A stretch of DNA of 64,000 bases from Tubulanus polymorphus (taxonomy: Eukaryota > Nemertea > Palaeonemertea > Tubulaniformes > Tubulanidae): NCBI RefSeq assembly GCF_964204645.1, contig NC_134029.1, forward strand, positions 1,931,001-1,995,000, read 5' to 3'. A model generated the notes under the pieces. That model ran no database searches. It was not told the origin of the DNA and saw only the letters and a program-made list of their open reading frames with translations. Position numbers and translations under genes: made by a program. Of this stretch, positions 12,701-27,700 are shown in pieces (within the stretch, counting starts at the first letter, position 1; each line of letters starts with the position of its first letter).

Positions 12701-15700
12701 ATCGAACAATTACGGTAACTGTTTACTGGCGAAGAGAAAAGAACTTTATTAAAACTCGAATAATTTTTTTCGTAAATGTGCAGAAATACAGGTGATTATA
12801 GAAGCGCAAACTGATATATTATCTAAGCAAACAAACTCAGTTATTCCAGAGGAATATCGTGGTAACTTAGACGCATTTTCTAGATTCATGTATAGCAACG
12901 GGTAAAAGAAAAACAATATCTTCATAGAAAGAGTCAATGTAGAGATGAAAAACTGCTCAATATCAGACAGTTTCAACTGTTCTGCTATCTTTGGTCATTT
13001 ATGGTCTGGATTATGAATCATTTTAAGGCAAAATAATTGTAGTTATACCTTCAGCAGTTTGATTATTAGTTTCTCGAGTTCGTACTAAAACCGATGCAGA
13101 CTTAGTGACATCCGGACCGCTGCGAACAATTATCACTTCAGCATGACCTTCACTTTCATCTACAACGTACTCGGCTGAACTAAAATAAACCTGTGGCTCT
13201 AAAACAAAAACAAAATGCAGCATCAGAAGAATATGTATGCATTTTAAGTCATTAAAACATTTCAGCTAATTTCTGTAGGGTTCTAAAGATCAGAGTGAAT
13301 ATGTGATACGAATGGACAGAGAAGGCCAGTAAATGTGGTCCCTTATCTTTCTCCTAGTTTATATCTCTCTTAGTTAGCCAACTGAGTTGAAGATAACTGA
13401 GGTAATGTAAGTGCTATTACATATGTTGAAGTAATATATTACGACATTAATAGCCTATTACTCTGCACCGTAGTTATAGATACCATAAAACTTTACAAGT
13501 GGTCGAACATATAGATCCTAATTCCTACAATGTTTGAGAATCTGGCTTGACGTTGACTTATTGCCCTTTTGTTTCTCTACGGATCGGTTTTATTTTCAAA
13601 CAGATCTCGGTTGATTTTAGAAGATTTACACCAGATATAAACACAATGAATTCACTAGATAAGCTCAGTCAAGTTTCATTTTGATCAAACGTTTACGAGT
13701 TGAATGTTTGACCTTCAGAGGTTCTAATAATCAATAACACACAGTATTTGAAGTATGATCTTCGATTATGGAGGTCTTTCAGATTCGGCTTCATTTAACA
13801 AAATGCTAGAATTGAAATGTAGCATCACATACCAATTGACACAATTTTATCGCGTGGAATCATCGCAAAAATGTCAACTGACATAAAAATACCAACAATT
13901 ATCAGATATAAAACAATTAAGCCTGATGCGGAAAATAAATAAAAATCCCTATAATATGAATATACTGATACCTCTATAAACAGTAACAGTAATTACAGAT
14001 ACGACCTGTAAATTATCGCGACCTGTCTCATCATTTAATGATCTATAATCACTTGTTACGACTAATTTTCACAAACAGATCTCGTTATTTTAGTAAATAG
14101 TTTCTATCTCATTCACTATATACGGTCAACAGCAGTCTGACTACAACTGCATTATATGATTTCAACGTGAGATTATGATACATTCCTCGATAGATGATTG
14201 GCACATTTTCTGGTGACGATGAACATCTAATTCATTGAAAAAGAGAGACCACTGAACATCAAACATACAGTAGATTCCTCTCAAATGCTTTCAAGTTGAA
14301 TTTTTACTAAACCTGAACACAAATCTTAGAACCATTAAGCAACAGAATGTAAATCAAATTCCAATCTATTACAGGCAGTGTCTACTGTGTCACTTTAATC
14401 TTCGCTGCACATCAAAGAAAACTCAACACTTGGAATTATCAAATAAACTGTAAACTCTGACTCTTCATTTTCAATCCTATAAAGTAATATCACATTCTAC
14501 TTACTGTCATTCTCATCTGGTTTGATAGTTATAATAGTAGTATTAATGAGTCCTAGTCGTCCACCGATTGGAACGCTCAATCGAACTCGAAACGATTCTT
14601 GCTCCTCGAATAACGCGTCGTCTATGATCGTAAGACGACATGTTTTCTGTTTCTCGTATCTGTCAAATCTGATCGCGCTCGACTGATCTTCTGGACGCGT
14701 AATATAATCACTGTAAGACGTTACAGTACCCGGAATAGTTCCAGTCGCTGAATCTGTGATGAAAAAAATTACAGATATTGATCGATACTGTCTGAATGAT
14801 TGGTTTAGAATTCTAGCGCAGTAAAGAGATTTCCATCTCGGGTCATTGTATGAAGGGTACCTTTTTGCGTCATAAGGGGCACCCCAACAAAGCGAGCACC
14901 AAAGGCGCATAGCTAACAAAGGGGGTTCAGAAATTTTAGTGTCTTCTGAAGCCATTTCTAGGCATCCGAAACTGAATTTTTATGATGAATCATGAAACAA
15001 ATTCACCAGAAATTAAAAAAGATTTTTGTCAACATTTTTTGGGGAGTCTCAAATTTAAGGGGAGGCCAGACCTGATGTTAACTTTAACTCAACTCATAGT
15101 CATGAAATCAGCCCCTGAGAGAATAACCATAGGAATTTATGAAGTAGCCGAAACCCAGGGTTAAAATAAAAAGAGAAATTGTTATTAGTATTCAGGTTTC
15201 AGCTTTGTTTTGAGTTATATAAACAGACCTTGTTCCGTAGCACAGATAACCATAAATTCATTCATCAGATCACCAGACCGATGAATCGGCACTGTCAATA
15301 CACCGATATCTTCTGATACATTGTACGCGGCTTCTCTGAACGATACTGTCGATTCTGTAAATATACCATCATTACTTATCAAAGAAAAGCATTTCACAGA
15401 TACAGAAATTATTTAAAAATGAAGAGTATCTTCAATAGGAGAGCTGGCTAATGGAGACTTCATATTATGAATACTGCAGAAGTCAGGACTGTATGCGTAC
15501 CATCTTCAGGATCCCTGACTGTGATCAAAGCCGTAGTTGGTTCCTCAATTAAAGCCATTATCGGTTCACTAATATGAACCCTGAATTGTTCTTCTTTCTC
15601 AAACTGATCATCATCAACCATTCGTAACCTCCATTTCTTACTAGTTTGACCTGTAAACAATAAAACATCTATTTACCACAGAACAATATCGAGTTTCTCT

Positions 15701-18700
15701 TATTCCTAATTGTATTGTTTAATGGTATAAACAGCCCACATCACTTAGTGTTATCTCAATGCTGAGAGTTTTACTGGTCAGGTTTCTGTAGAAACATTCA
15801 TAAAGGTTCTCTCATATCTATAGGATAAACATCTAAACTGCTTCAATGCAATTTACATGAACTTACATTTCTGAGATGGTTGAAAAATATAAAATCTATG
15901 CAAAAAAGATTTTATCTTAGAAATTCATATCAGGGGATGTTAGTTACCTGGATTAAATTGAACTTGAGTGGCATAACGAGGCTTGAAATCTTCACTCTTT
16001 CTGGCAGAGCCATCAATGGGTCCGATACCTGATCAAAAACAACATAATACACTTTATCATCAGTTCATATACAAAGAAATTATGTGAAAATCACTTCTTT
16101 TCTTCGAGGCCAACATCGAAAATAAATTAAACATTCCTCCGCGGCTAACTTACTTTTAGAGGAAGCAATATACGCTAAAACAAACTAACAAAATCCATCT
16201 TCAACAAAGGAAGTGTTGTTTAGAAAAAGCTACGAATCTTAAGTTGTTACTTGAAGTTTTCTTATAAACACTCTGTGCATTACGTTCATCTACTAAGACA
16301 TTAGCATTCAATGTTGATGGGGTGGGATAAAAATTTGGATAAACCAGCAGGTATAACATCGGAGCAAAAACCTGATTATCACGCAAAACCACCCACTAAT
16401 ACTGAAACTGGAATTCAAAACATAACACGCAATGTTGATAGCTTCATTCATAATAAAACAAACAAACGTGTATCAATCATTGCTGGGTAGATTCAGGGAG
16501 CACTTTAATTATGCCAATGATAATGGATGTTCATTTTCTCGCTGCAATACAAATCATCAAATTGATTTGTCATTCAAAATTTCCCTGATCCCAACATTGT
16601 TGTATTTGAATGAATGTATCAATGGTAGTTACGATATGAATGACAAGATGACCAACGAGTGGCTGAAAGGGGAAATCCGATTGGCTAACCCTAGTCTTGA
16701 TGTGGTTGATGAATGCCATGCAGTGAACTGAGGTCATTCATGGCAAGTCAGGGGAACTTCCTCGCTATTCCAATATTAAAGTCATACTCTTTACAAACAT
16801 ATCGAGTTGAACCAATGTGTTTATCACAGAAATTTAACTTAACACTTTCAACGATTGACAAATAACCTAAATATCTTAACCATAGATCTTTAAGAATACC
16901 CCGTGACTATGGGACACATCATTTTTATCAGTTTGGGTTACAATATACCTTAAATTATTTATATGAATGAAACATAAGTAAAGTGAAGTAATATCAAAGT
17001 GCTGCAAATGAATACCAAATAAACATGAAGTAAAAACCTAGTACACAGGCACACCTGCCCAAACAAACCCCACACTACTAGACCAAATATTATCCACGCT
17101 GAAGGCTGTCTAATCTATACCTCCCTAAACCAATCCTATCAGTAATAAACCCCAATCTAATCCCTTCAGGGAGGATAAATGATAATCTCTCGACTGCTTG
17201 GTTTTATAACTCAGAGGTCAGAAAACAGCTGAACGTTAGTAATTTGGATAAAGGAAGAGAAAGTAAACCCTCCTTGGATAAAATAAACTTCAGAAATTTC
17301 AAAAATACCAATTCCTGGAGTTTCTGTAAGAAAAATTCAGCAACCAAGGTAAATAAACGGTCTGTAGAAATAATTAGAAAATGCTGATATTCTACAATAC
17401 AAAAACTGAATCTTAAGTCGAGAAAATATGAGAAATATCTCACACATAGAGCCTGAAATGATTACCTGACTGTCAGCACTAAAACACCTTCCATTCGGCG
17501 AGAGGTGAATCACAGTTAAACATAGCGGCAGAAATTTCAAACAGATTTTCAAAACTTTTGAGAAAGTAGTTAAGCTAATGAGTACAATATGCTACTAATT
17601 GGAACTAGTGCCCAGATAGCTGCATAAACTGTGCACTGAAAAAAACCAAATCAGTTCGAGATGATGCTATGTAGGTCTACGAGACTTCTCAGAAATCTAG
17701 CAAATCCTGTACATAATGTTTACTGTCAACAAGCTACTGTGTTTGCAATACGATGGTCTCCCCAAAGTTTTTGTAAATTTCCAATTGAGTAATTGCTTAC
17801 ACAAGGAGGGAAATTGCTACAAACATTTAGATTCATGAAGGGACTTTCAGATAAATGCTCTTACGTTATTGTAAACACGGTCGATGAAGTGTTTAAAACT
17901 GTACACCTGGTGCTGGACCAAACCTCACCTGTGCTGCACATACGATTTTCAATCTGAATTCATCGTGTAGCCTTTAAACCTCGAGTAGTAACCCTTTCTT
18001 ATCGTTTGTCAGCTTTCTTGTAAGCAAGCGTGTTTACATTGAACTATCAGGCATTTACTTCACACATTTTGATAGTCATTAAACATTAAACATTAAAAAG
18101 ATCGACAAGAACCAAAACTAACTCGGCTAATCATTGCTGGATTAAAAACAAGAAACACAAATTTTTAAAAATCTTGTGGAATAACAAACAGGTTGTAAAA
18201 ATGCTATCAACAACTTGCTCAATATCAGGGAAAGTTTCTCCTCTGATCGCTGCTGCTGCTGCTGCTGCTGATACACGGAGCGATATTTAAACCTCCCGTA
18301 GATCTCTGTAGAATAGATTAGCGCTGCTTTCTTGACAATTCATGCCAATCTGAATCTTATTGAAGGATCGCTCGCTGTTTTGAGTGGGAAAACTGCGATA
18401 ACAGAAAATGAGTTGCCTAATCAACCACAACATATAAAGAAACAACTAGAAACTGTTGCATGAGTATGTACTACTGCGCGTTTGAACTAAAAAATTACAA
18501 ACAGCGCATTTCTGAACTCGACACAGGATAATCAAACAAGTCACACAATTCGAATTTTATATGAAATAATTTATCATAATGGAAGCACAACATTTCGCTT
18601 GATGAATAACAGCCATCATCAGGTGAAATGCGATAGTGGATAGAGGATAGTGGACTAAATATTTGTTCAAAAGTAAAAACAAAATGTCATATAATGAACT

Positions 18701-21700
18701 GTACTTACTGACAAATGACGTTTCTTTCAGATATCCTCTACGTTTCAGGGTCAACTCGAGGTGACGCTTTGTTTCGAGAATTATGTATTCACTTTTCTCC
18801 AGCGAGATCCATGGCCAGTTCAATGTAAATCTTTGCTTTTCTAAACTGTTACCTCCTATAAGAAATACATTTCATCAGAAAACAAAATAATTTAACGGTT
18901 AAACTTTCTTAAGTCGTCATCTCCTTTTTGAGTCTTAATTAATATTTTCTATTCAATCTACTAAGCGTAAGTCATCATTTGGATAAATGGTTAACATAAT
19001 GATTGCCATAATCATGGCATTTCAAGAAAGTCTGACTGTATTATCAGTAACATTAGCCCAGATGTATGTTTCATCTTTGACATTATGCAGGATCCTGTGA
19101 TTCAAACTGAAGCTCTTGGTTCTCAAAGGGTTAAACCTATTTCGAGGGACATTGAAGACATTCTGATCAGATAATTACAACCATTGCCAATATTCCAAAC
19201 ACGTCTGTGAGTTGTAAATTACACAGTAATTATAGGAATCTTTTCAATTAAGACTATTAAACAGCTACCACAGACTGCGGTCAATCACAGTTACGAGCGA
19301 GCGCGTAACTCACGACTGATCATTGCTGCATAGATCACCAGAAAACATCATCAAAATCATGTTTTATCGAAGCGATTAAAAAGTTGTAATTTAATTTCCT
19401 GACAAGAAAATCGATCTTATCCGCAGCATAAGCCGGGAGCCAGTATCTGAGAATCCCGGATGGATTCACGGTGGTGGTTCCCACCCGGGTATTATCTCGA
19501 TGAAAAAACAAATTACTTCTCGAAAGAGAGAGTTTATGTTGAGGGGAGTATTTCTCGTGAAGATTTAATCACCTTAATCGGCAAAACTTATCACCTGGGC
19601 TTCGAAGAAGCAACTCGCAAAGATAAGTTTAACGTGATAAAACGTTCTTAAAAACGTGAATGTTATCGCTTTGATAAACTAAACATTAGTTTACTACACA
19701 ACCTCAATACAAACTTATGCATGTAGTCTCAACCTTTCAGTCGTTTACATCGTAAAATGATAGCTGACAACTTATTAATTTCTAAATGTTGTAACGAACT
19801 GATGCATGACTTTATTGATCGAGAATTTACTGGAGTCATCTCTCCTCTCTCTATCTCTCCTTGGGAAGTACGACCCATATATCCACAGCGATAGATTTTA
19901 ATTATGGATAAGATCGAAATTTGAAGGGTTTGAATGACAATGTAGAAATCTGCTCATTTTAGTTCAGTGAAATTCCACAGATTGTTCTTGCCTTCGTTAA
20001 TCTAATTTGAATAGAAAATTGTGCGTAGTAAAAATATATAGTAAAATTCCATTCCACCAAAAAACCTGCAAGGGTCAAAATAGGAATGTTTTGAAGGTAT
20101 AGAGTTAGAACCCCACATCCATCAAAGTCAACAATCCTTCTCGTTAGAAAAAAATTACCCCTCCTTCAGGGAGGCGGCAACTCCCTGTAGTAGAACCACC
20201 TGTTGTTGGTGTGAGTGGATTGAGCAATATATTCTCGATAAAAATACTAAACAACACAGAAAGTTTAAAACCCTTATGAAGTTAAGAAATATGCGTCTCT
20301 AGTCTTCGATAAGACTGCAGTTGAGAACCACAAATACGTCTAAATTACGTAAAACATATAAATGTGGCGAGCAACAACATTCGTCAACCGGGAATATTTG
20401 TACTTCATAGATTTCCTGATGATTCATTAAACAACTGATGTAGAAAAAACTCTGCCATATTTGGCTGATGATGGTAATGACTGATCTGGGTAACTAGGTG
20501 ACTCTTTAGTCCACAATAGTAAAGTAGTAACTCATTTGTTTTTTAGATGTATCTCGATCTAGCACAGAATGAATGAAAATTAAAAAAACAACTTCTAGTA
20601 CCCGTATATCCTGGTCTGTGCCCGGGAGCTGAGTTAAAAATCAACCACAATTACATAATCATTGTCTCAATGGATGCATATATACCAGCAGCACTTCACT
20701 GCAGATTACTCTCTCCTCATAATAATCTCTTTTATACTCATATTCATAGAAGGCAATATTACCGCTCCATGTTGTTTACTACAGAATTTCATTTTTAAAT
20801 ATCATTTGACGTGATGTAGTAACCAGCGACGAAAAAATCATTTATGATTTATTCCCATTCATTATATATAGTTGTATAATTAATTCAATTAACATTTGTC
20901 ACTAATAAATCTCCCATTTCCTTATTTGGGATAGATCACAATTCAGTAGAACATTTACAGCAAGTAAAAAATTTGTTCCCAATGCGTGTAAAAGTCTTTG
21001 AATTGGTAGCATTTCGACATTCATTGGCTGATAACTGATTCAATAACTCGTACTTACCCTTATCAGTGACTTTAAATATGAATTCATCACTCGTAGCATT
21101 AATACCTCGTGTTAAAACATATTTGATTCTCGATCCATCGATATCATCTACAAAAATAAACAAATCATTTATTTCAACAAAACTGTCTAAAAAAACTCCA
21201 CTTACAAACCCATCCCATTTTTGTTCAAGACTTTCGCATTTTAATTTCAATAGTAAAAACAGCTGAAAATTATTCAAGGTTAAAAGACAAACCAAGCGAA
21301 AATAAATGATTCAAAGGATAAATACACGTAGGGCGCACCTGATAATAGGTTAGCTTACTAACTAAATATCAACCTCATACCTAATTAACCTAATAACATA
21401 AACATAGATTATAGACCAGTAACTCATTCAACACCAGTACTATTACCCTTCATACTGAAATTACTCAGTTCAGAGTACTATTAATTTCTTCAGTAAAAAT
21501 GCAGTTTCAGTATCAGACATATCAATGAATCATAGAATTCCCATATTTGGTAGTGATTTTAAACGATAGAATGCACAAAACAACATAATTTCATTCGTAT
21601 CAGGTCTGGGATGATTCGGAAAGAAGATTCCACCTCACAGATAGCACTTTGATACACTCACAACACTTCCATCTAAAATCTGTTAGGACAGTGGGGGGAC

Positions 21701-24700
21701 CTTTATGTTTTCGTAAGAAACATTCACTTTTTTGTTTTTGTGGTAAAACAACATCACTAACAACGCGATGATACAGTTTTTCTATTGTGCCCGAGATACA
21801 AATAATATTTTTTCGGCGGCGCCAAGCATCGAGTAACGAAAACATTCGGCTTTTAACGTTCGTCCCTGGCGATGATGATGATGAAAGCGCTGTTTATCAA
21901 ATTGCGAGAGCGCAACGAAATTATAAGACAAGAGAAAACAGATGAAAGATCGATATAATGAGATTAAGAACGTTGATTTTACAGCAGAATGAACATCTAT
22001 TCCAGCAGAGATAATTCTGAGCAGGAACTTATCTCGTTTGCTTCACTGGAAATCTCGCCGAAGCTGCGAGGATTCTATGTCAATTTATCATTGACTTGTT
22101 AATCCATGTCAGGCTTTATTCGTACAATAATGGACCGAATGAAACATCTATCACGCTATTTGATGGTCAATCTTTGATACTCGTAGGCTTCGGCGCTGAT
22201 CAATAAATTTTCACTATCGCAACATTTGATCAATACTAAAATCTAGCCTCGAATCAAATCTACGGATACGAAAAATACACGACTAAACTACATTCTATAA
22301 TCAATAACAAAAGTTTTTAAAGTGGGATGAATTTTTTAAAGAAAATGCGTGTTATGTCTGGATTAATTTTTTTTAGGTGCGAGGTCATCTTATGAAAAAC
22401 AGTCAAACTACGCAGAGATAACGGCACTAATTATTTCAAAACGAACAAGTAGGAACAGGTAGGTGCGCTGAGAAAGAATCTGGTGTAATGATATTCACGT
22501 GTAAAAATCATCATCAAAAGCAGGTTGATGAGAGACTGGGAGTGGAGGAAGAGTAACAACACAAGGTGCTAATACTCGTGTAAGTTTTAACAATCATCGA
22601 GCTGTGGCCCTGGACTGAAATTTGGAGGACTTCATCGAGAGGATAGACTGAACGTTTTTGAATCAGTCAAAACGATAGAATTTCAGGAAAAGAATGTATA
22701 ATTTACAGACAGTATAGAGAAACAGTAAGCGCACATGATTTGTTGATATGACAGGAATTTAAGAAGCTGAGTTGTTGTAAAGAGTAAAGAATGAAACAAC
22801 TGTTTTTTCACATCAGTTCCATTCACATACAACACACAACCACTTTAACTAATACTGAGCTTCTCAAGCACCGCGTTCGTTCGCAGTTCAGTTTCAAGTA
22901 TTCTGTAGGAAAACTTGAAACAATTTGTTCTCAGTAAAGGAGCGTTTTGACACGATTTTCCTTCAGATTTCAGAAGGAACGCTTCATGAACTGGATAGAT
23001 GAAAGATTGCATTCCCGATATTCCCGATACATCTGCTTCAATTGAAGCGCGAAATGAAACCATCGTTCCAGATTTACAAATGAATTAATAATAGGAATAA
23101 AATAATCTCAGTTTCTGCATCGATGAACGACAAAATCCATCAACAAATCAGACAGACTGAATTCAGCAACAGTTGACTGACTGCTACGACTCCAGGGACT
23201 TCGAGATCTGTTGTTTTTATCAGCGAATTCATCAGCACCGATATATCAAATATTATGACATCTCGAGAAGACCGGTATGAGTCACCCCAATTATAAAATC
23301 TCCGTCTAAAGTCTACACGACAAATAATTGTCATCAATGATACCATTTACTACGACTAGGCAAACATTGACGACTAGCAAATATTGACTAGCGCCCGTAT
23401 AATCCTAGTCAGTACAACAATAACGTCGCTTTCATGAATTACAAGAGTCCGCACGGGAACATAGATCGGTTTTTTCGAGTACCCTCATGTTCTATTTCAA
23501 ATAGTTACAATAGTTTCTTCTGCGTTCATCATACCTCGCCGTAAATGTATTATAAGTGGATGATGGTTTCCAAAAACATTTGTAGCATCGGAGCAGGATA
23601 TTGAGCTAACAAAAATCAAAGAGTTGAACTTACAGTGAACTATATAAATCCTCTAGAATATCTACAACGTAAATAGAATGATGCCACAAATTTTACATTC
23701 ATTAAAATGTAACCAATGTTTCCACTGTTGACACAGGTATCATCAGAAACAACGAACTTGTCTTGTGTTTCATCGCATAAAATAAAGTGTTTCATTCGAC
23801 TTCTAGATGATATTTTGAAAAACGGTTTTTTCCCCGATCAAGAATTCGCTGCAGAAAACTTTCCCTAAGCTTCAGTTCATCGCGTCCTCGTAGCATCACC
23901 TGCCTAGAAACTTTTGAACTTTCAGCCCTTCGGAAAACAGTCTATTTCAAAACAATAACCTTTTGTAGTTTAAACGAAGCGTGAAACCGGGTGATAAATA
24001 AATCTAAGTGTGAGATGATGAATATCTGTGTGAGATGGATAGATTGAAGAACATACTATAAGAGATTTCAGTTGTAATGAAAACACTTGTTTTACAAGTT
24101 ACATGTACTCACACCTGACTAGACGGATTTAACACTATCTTATATCCTGTAGCATAAAACTTGTATCTTCACCTCTTTCATTCTGTTCTATCACTGATCA
24201 TATCGCGCTTCTAACTATTTCAGTTTTGCTCACGGCAATAGTCAAGAATCATTTGAAATTGTTCTTACCTTGGCTCCACGACGTTGTATTCAGGCCGCCT
24301 TTACCCAAATCCACCAATATCCCATATTTTGGCGAATGCGTGACTTCGAAGTCTAGCGATTTCGGAGGACTGTCTCTGTCTAAAACATTCAGTTCCCTGT
24401 TAGAAATGATTGCTCCGTATCGCTGCCCATTATCGTCGAGACTCAGAGATGAAACTCCGAAGTTCGCTCCTATGTAAGGAACGCCGTTATCGACCGGAAT
24501 GATTTTGATCTGTAATAACTGAGGTCTTCTGGTCGTACTTCTCGTGTTCGGATAAACGTAAAAGTCGTAATGCGAACCGTCGGTGACAACGAACATGAAT
24601 TTATCTTCGATCGTTTCCGTTCCGTCGTGTTCGTAACTGATCAGATTCTGATTTAAATCGTCCATAGTAAACTGATGAGTGCTGGGTAAACCGGCTTTTA

Positions 24701-27700
24701 ACAGGCGTCCGTGCATCGGAGACTGCGTCACGTGAAACTTTACTTTATTGTCCTCCGTGTCGCGATCTACGGCTTTTAGATTAAACGGAGTTATCAACTT
24801 CGACTTTCCTTCTTTCACCGACAACGGACTGAACATCAATACGGGTTTTTTATTATCGATATCGCTGATTGAAATGCGGAAAGTTTGAACGATCGTATTG
24901 AATCCATCGGTGACTTTAAACTCGAAACTATCCATCCTTTCTTCATCGTCGCTTGTGTGAACGTATTTGATTTTATTACCGGCGAGTTCTAATTGCGTAA
25001 ACTGCGTAATCCTTTCTCCCGGTTTATCGACGGATTCGAGGTGACCGCTGCGCGGACTGCGACTGATCGTATAAATCAGGTTCTCGTCGGGACTGTTCCG
25101 ATCGGAGGTCGACAGAACGTCGGTCGTTATGACGACGTCGCCGCCCTCGGCGAGTTCGACTCCGCTGTTCACGACTTGAGGATAAATCAGATCAACTCCA
25201 TCGACTACGATATGAAAATACTGATCGACCAACGGATTAAAACCATCGGTAACATCGAATTTAATCAGATCACGATAATCTCCGGATCCTTTATGGAAAT
25301 AACGTAACTGACCGGCGTCGAGTTCTCGCTGAGTGAAGTTCATCGAAGTCGTCAGGTTTTCAGTGATCTGGTTTTTAACTCGTTGTAGTTTACCGTGAGT
25401 CGGTTCTTTCCAAATGACGTAAAGAAGATTCTCGTCGTCCGAGTCGAGGTCAGTCGCTCTGAGGACGTCGTTACTGATCAGACGCATTTTACCTCGTTCT
25501 ACGTGTAAACCATTATTAACCTCGAGAACCGGTGTTTCGTCGTCCACTGGTATCACGGCGACCACGACTTTATTGTCGACGCTGTGAATACCGTCGGAAA
25601 CCCGGATCTTGAATTCGTCGGACTTCGTTTCGGAATCATCGTGTTCGTAAACGAGTGTCGAAGCGACGGAAATATCGGCCAGCGAGAAATTATGAGCGAG
25701 GACGGCTCCGGTCGGTTTCTGACGGAGAATACTACCGTGCGTCGGATGTTCTAAGATCGTAAAGAAGAGTTTATCGGGAGGAACGTCTCGATCTAACGCG
25801 TTCAGTATCGGAGTATCGATCTGTAAACTTCGTCCTTCTAAAACTACGAATTCTCGTACATAGATTTCGGGAGGTTCGTCGTTTTGCGGGAGAATGATCA
25901 CCGGGAATTGATATTTCGGCGACGAGTTAACGCCGTCCGAACATCTGAATGAGAATTTATCTTCTACCGGTTCTAAACCTTTATGAATACTTTGAACGTA
26001 GTTTATTTTGCCGCCGTAGATTTCTTTAATAGTGTAAGAACTGATCATGATCCCGAGACGTGGTTTCTGTGAACCGGGAGCAGGCGAGATGTTCTCCAGG
26101 TATCCGTGCTGCGGTTGATCCGTAATCGTACACACGATATCGGTCATCTCCGTGTCCGTATCACTGGCCATTAAATGCGGAGACATGATGGCAGCTTTAC
26201 CTCCTTCTTCAACCGTAAAAACATGTCCAATTACGATAACAGGTGCTTCGTTATCGATAGGAAGTATAGTTATATAAATAGTCACTTTATTGATCTTGTT
26301 TCCGCCGACTATCCAGTCATGTGACATGTCCGAGATCGTTAGATTGAAACTGTCTTTGCGACTTTTCAGTCCGATTTCTCCCCCGACGTGACGATAACTG
26401 ATGCGACCTTCGACGACATCTTTCTGCGTAAACTGACGAACTCTTCTTCCGTTCAAAGCCACAATTCCTTCTCTAGGTTGGACGTCGATTATGAAGGTCA
26501 GTAGAAGGTCATCCGTGTCTCGATCTATGGCACGGATTTTATCGGTAGTTAAAGTCACCGACTGACCTTCACCGACCTCCAGGAACACGCTCAGACTTCC
26601 ATCAGGAACTTCTAAAGTTGGAGCTTCATCGTCGATACTCTTTATTTCTATATTAACCGAACCCTCTACGTGGTGAATGCCATCAGTTACATCGAAACAG
26701 AAATTATCGAGCTCCATCTCGACTCCTGTATTCACGTAAACCATTGCCCCGCGCTGGATGTCGTCGCGTTTAAACTTGTCACCGACTTGTAACATTTTAC
26801 CATCAAGTTGAATCCGTCCGTGGTCGGGTAAATCAGTGATCGTAAAGATCAGATTATTCACATCTGTATCGGGATCTACGACATCTAGCACGTCAGTTTT
26901 CAGCACGTAGAATCCGTTCTCCATTACTCTAAATTTCCGATGTAAAACCGTCGGTGGTTTATTATCGATCGGTCTCAAACTGATCTTAAACATCTGATCG
27001 GGTAAAGCGTTACCATTCGGATCCTCGACTTTATAGTTGAATATGACGACTCTGGTTGCGATTCCGAGTTCTTCGCTAGGTGGTTTATAAGCGATTAGAT
27101 GATGGTTCACCTGCGCCTGGTTGAAAGTTGTCACTTCTACGCTCGGATTGTCGGTTAGAACAATTTTTCCAGCGTTCGAACGTTTCGATTCGTCGATATC
27201 GTGCGGTAGTTTAGTGATGGTATATTTGATATCTCGATCGTGAGTAGTTTCGTCCGTATAGCGCAGGTGATGTTTACCAAACGGCGTCAATATCGACTCC
27301 TGTACGACCATCTGCATTTTGGCATCGGGATGCATCTGAGGTGGACTGCTATCGTACGGTAGAACTTTGATAACTATTTCCTTATCGGACGATTCGTTCG
27401 GTGGCACGTTATTGTCGAGAACGTGAAAACGTAGTCGATCCATGAACGGATGAGAACGTTGATCTCCGACGTGTTTATAATAAACTCGCTCGTCGTCGAT
27501 GTCTCTTCGCGTCCACTGCATCACCGCGCGTTCGTAATGATCGTTCACTCGTCGCCAGGTCTTCGGTTCAAACGGAGCCTGCGTCTGCCGGAACACGACC
27601 TGACTCTCGCGAGAAAATGGCGGCACCAAACGGAACCGGATACTGGAATCCTCGCTGTCGACGTCGGTCGCGCTGAGAATAAACCGAGATATCAGGAAAT

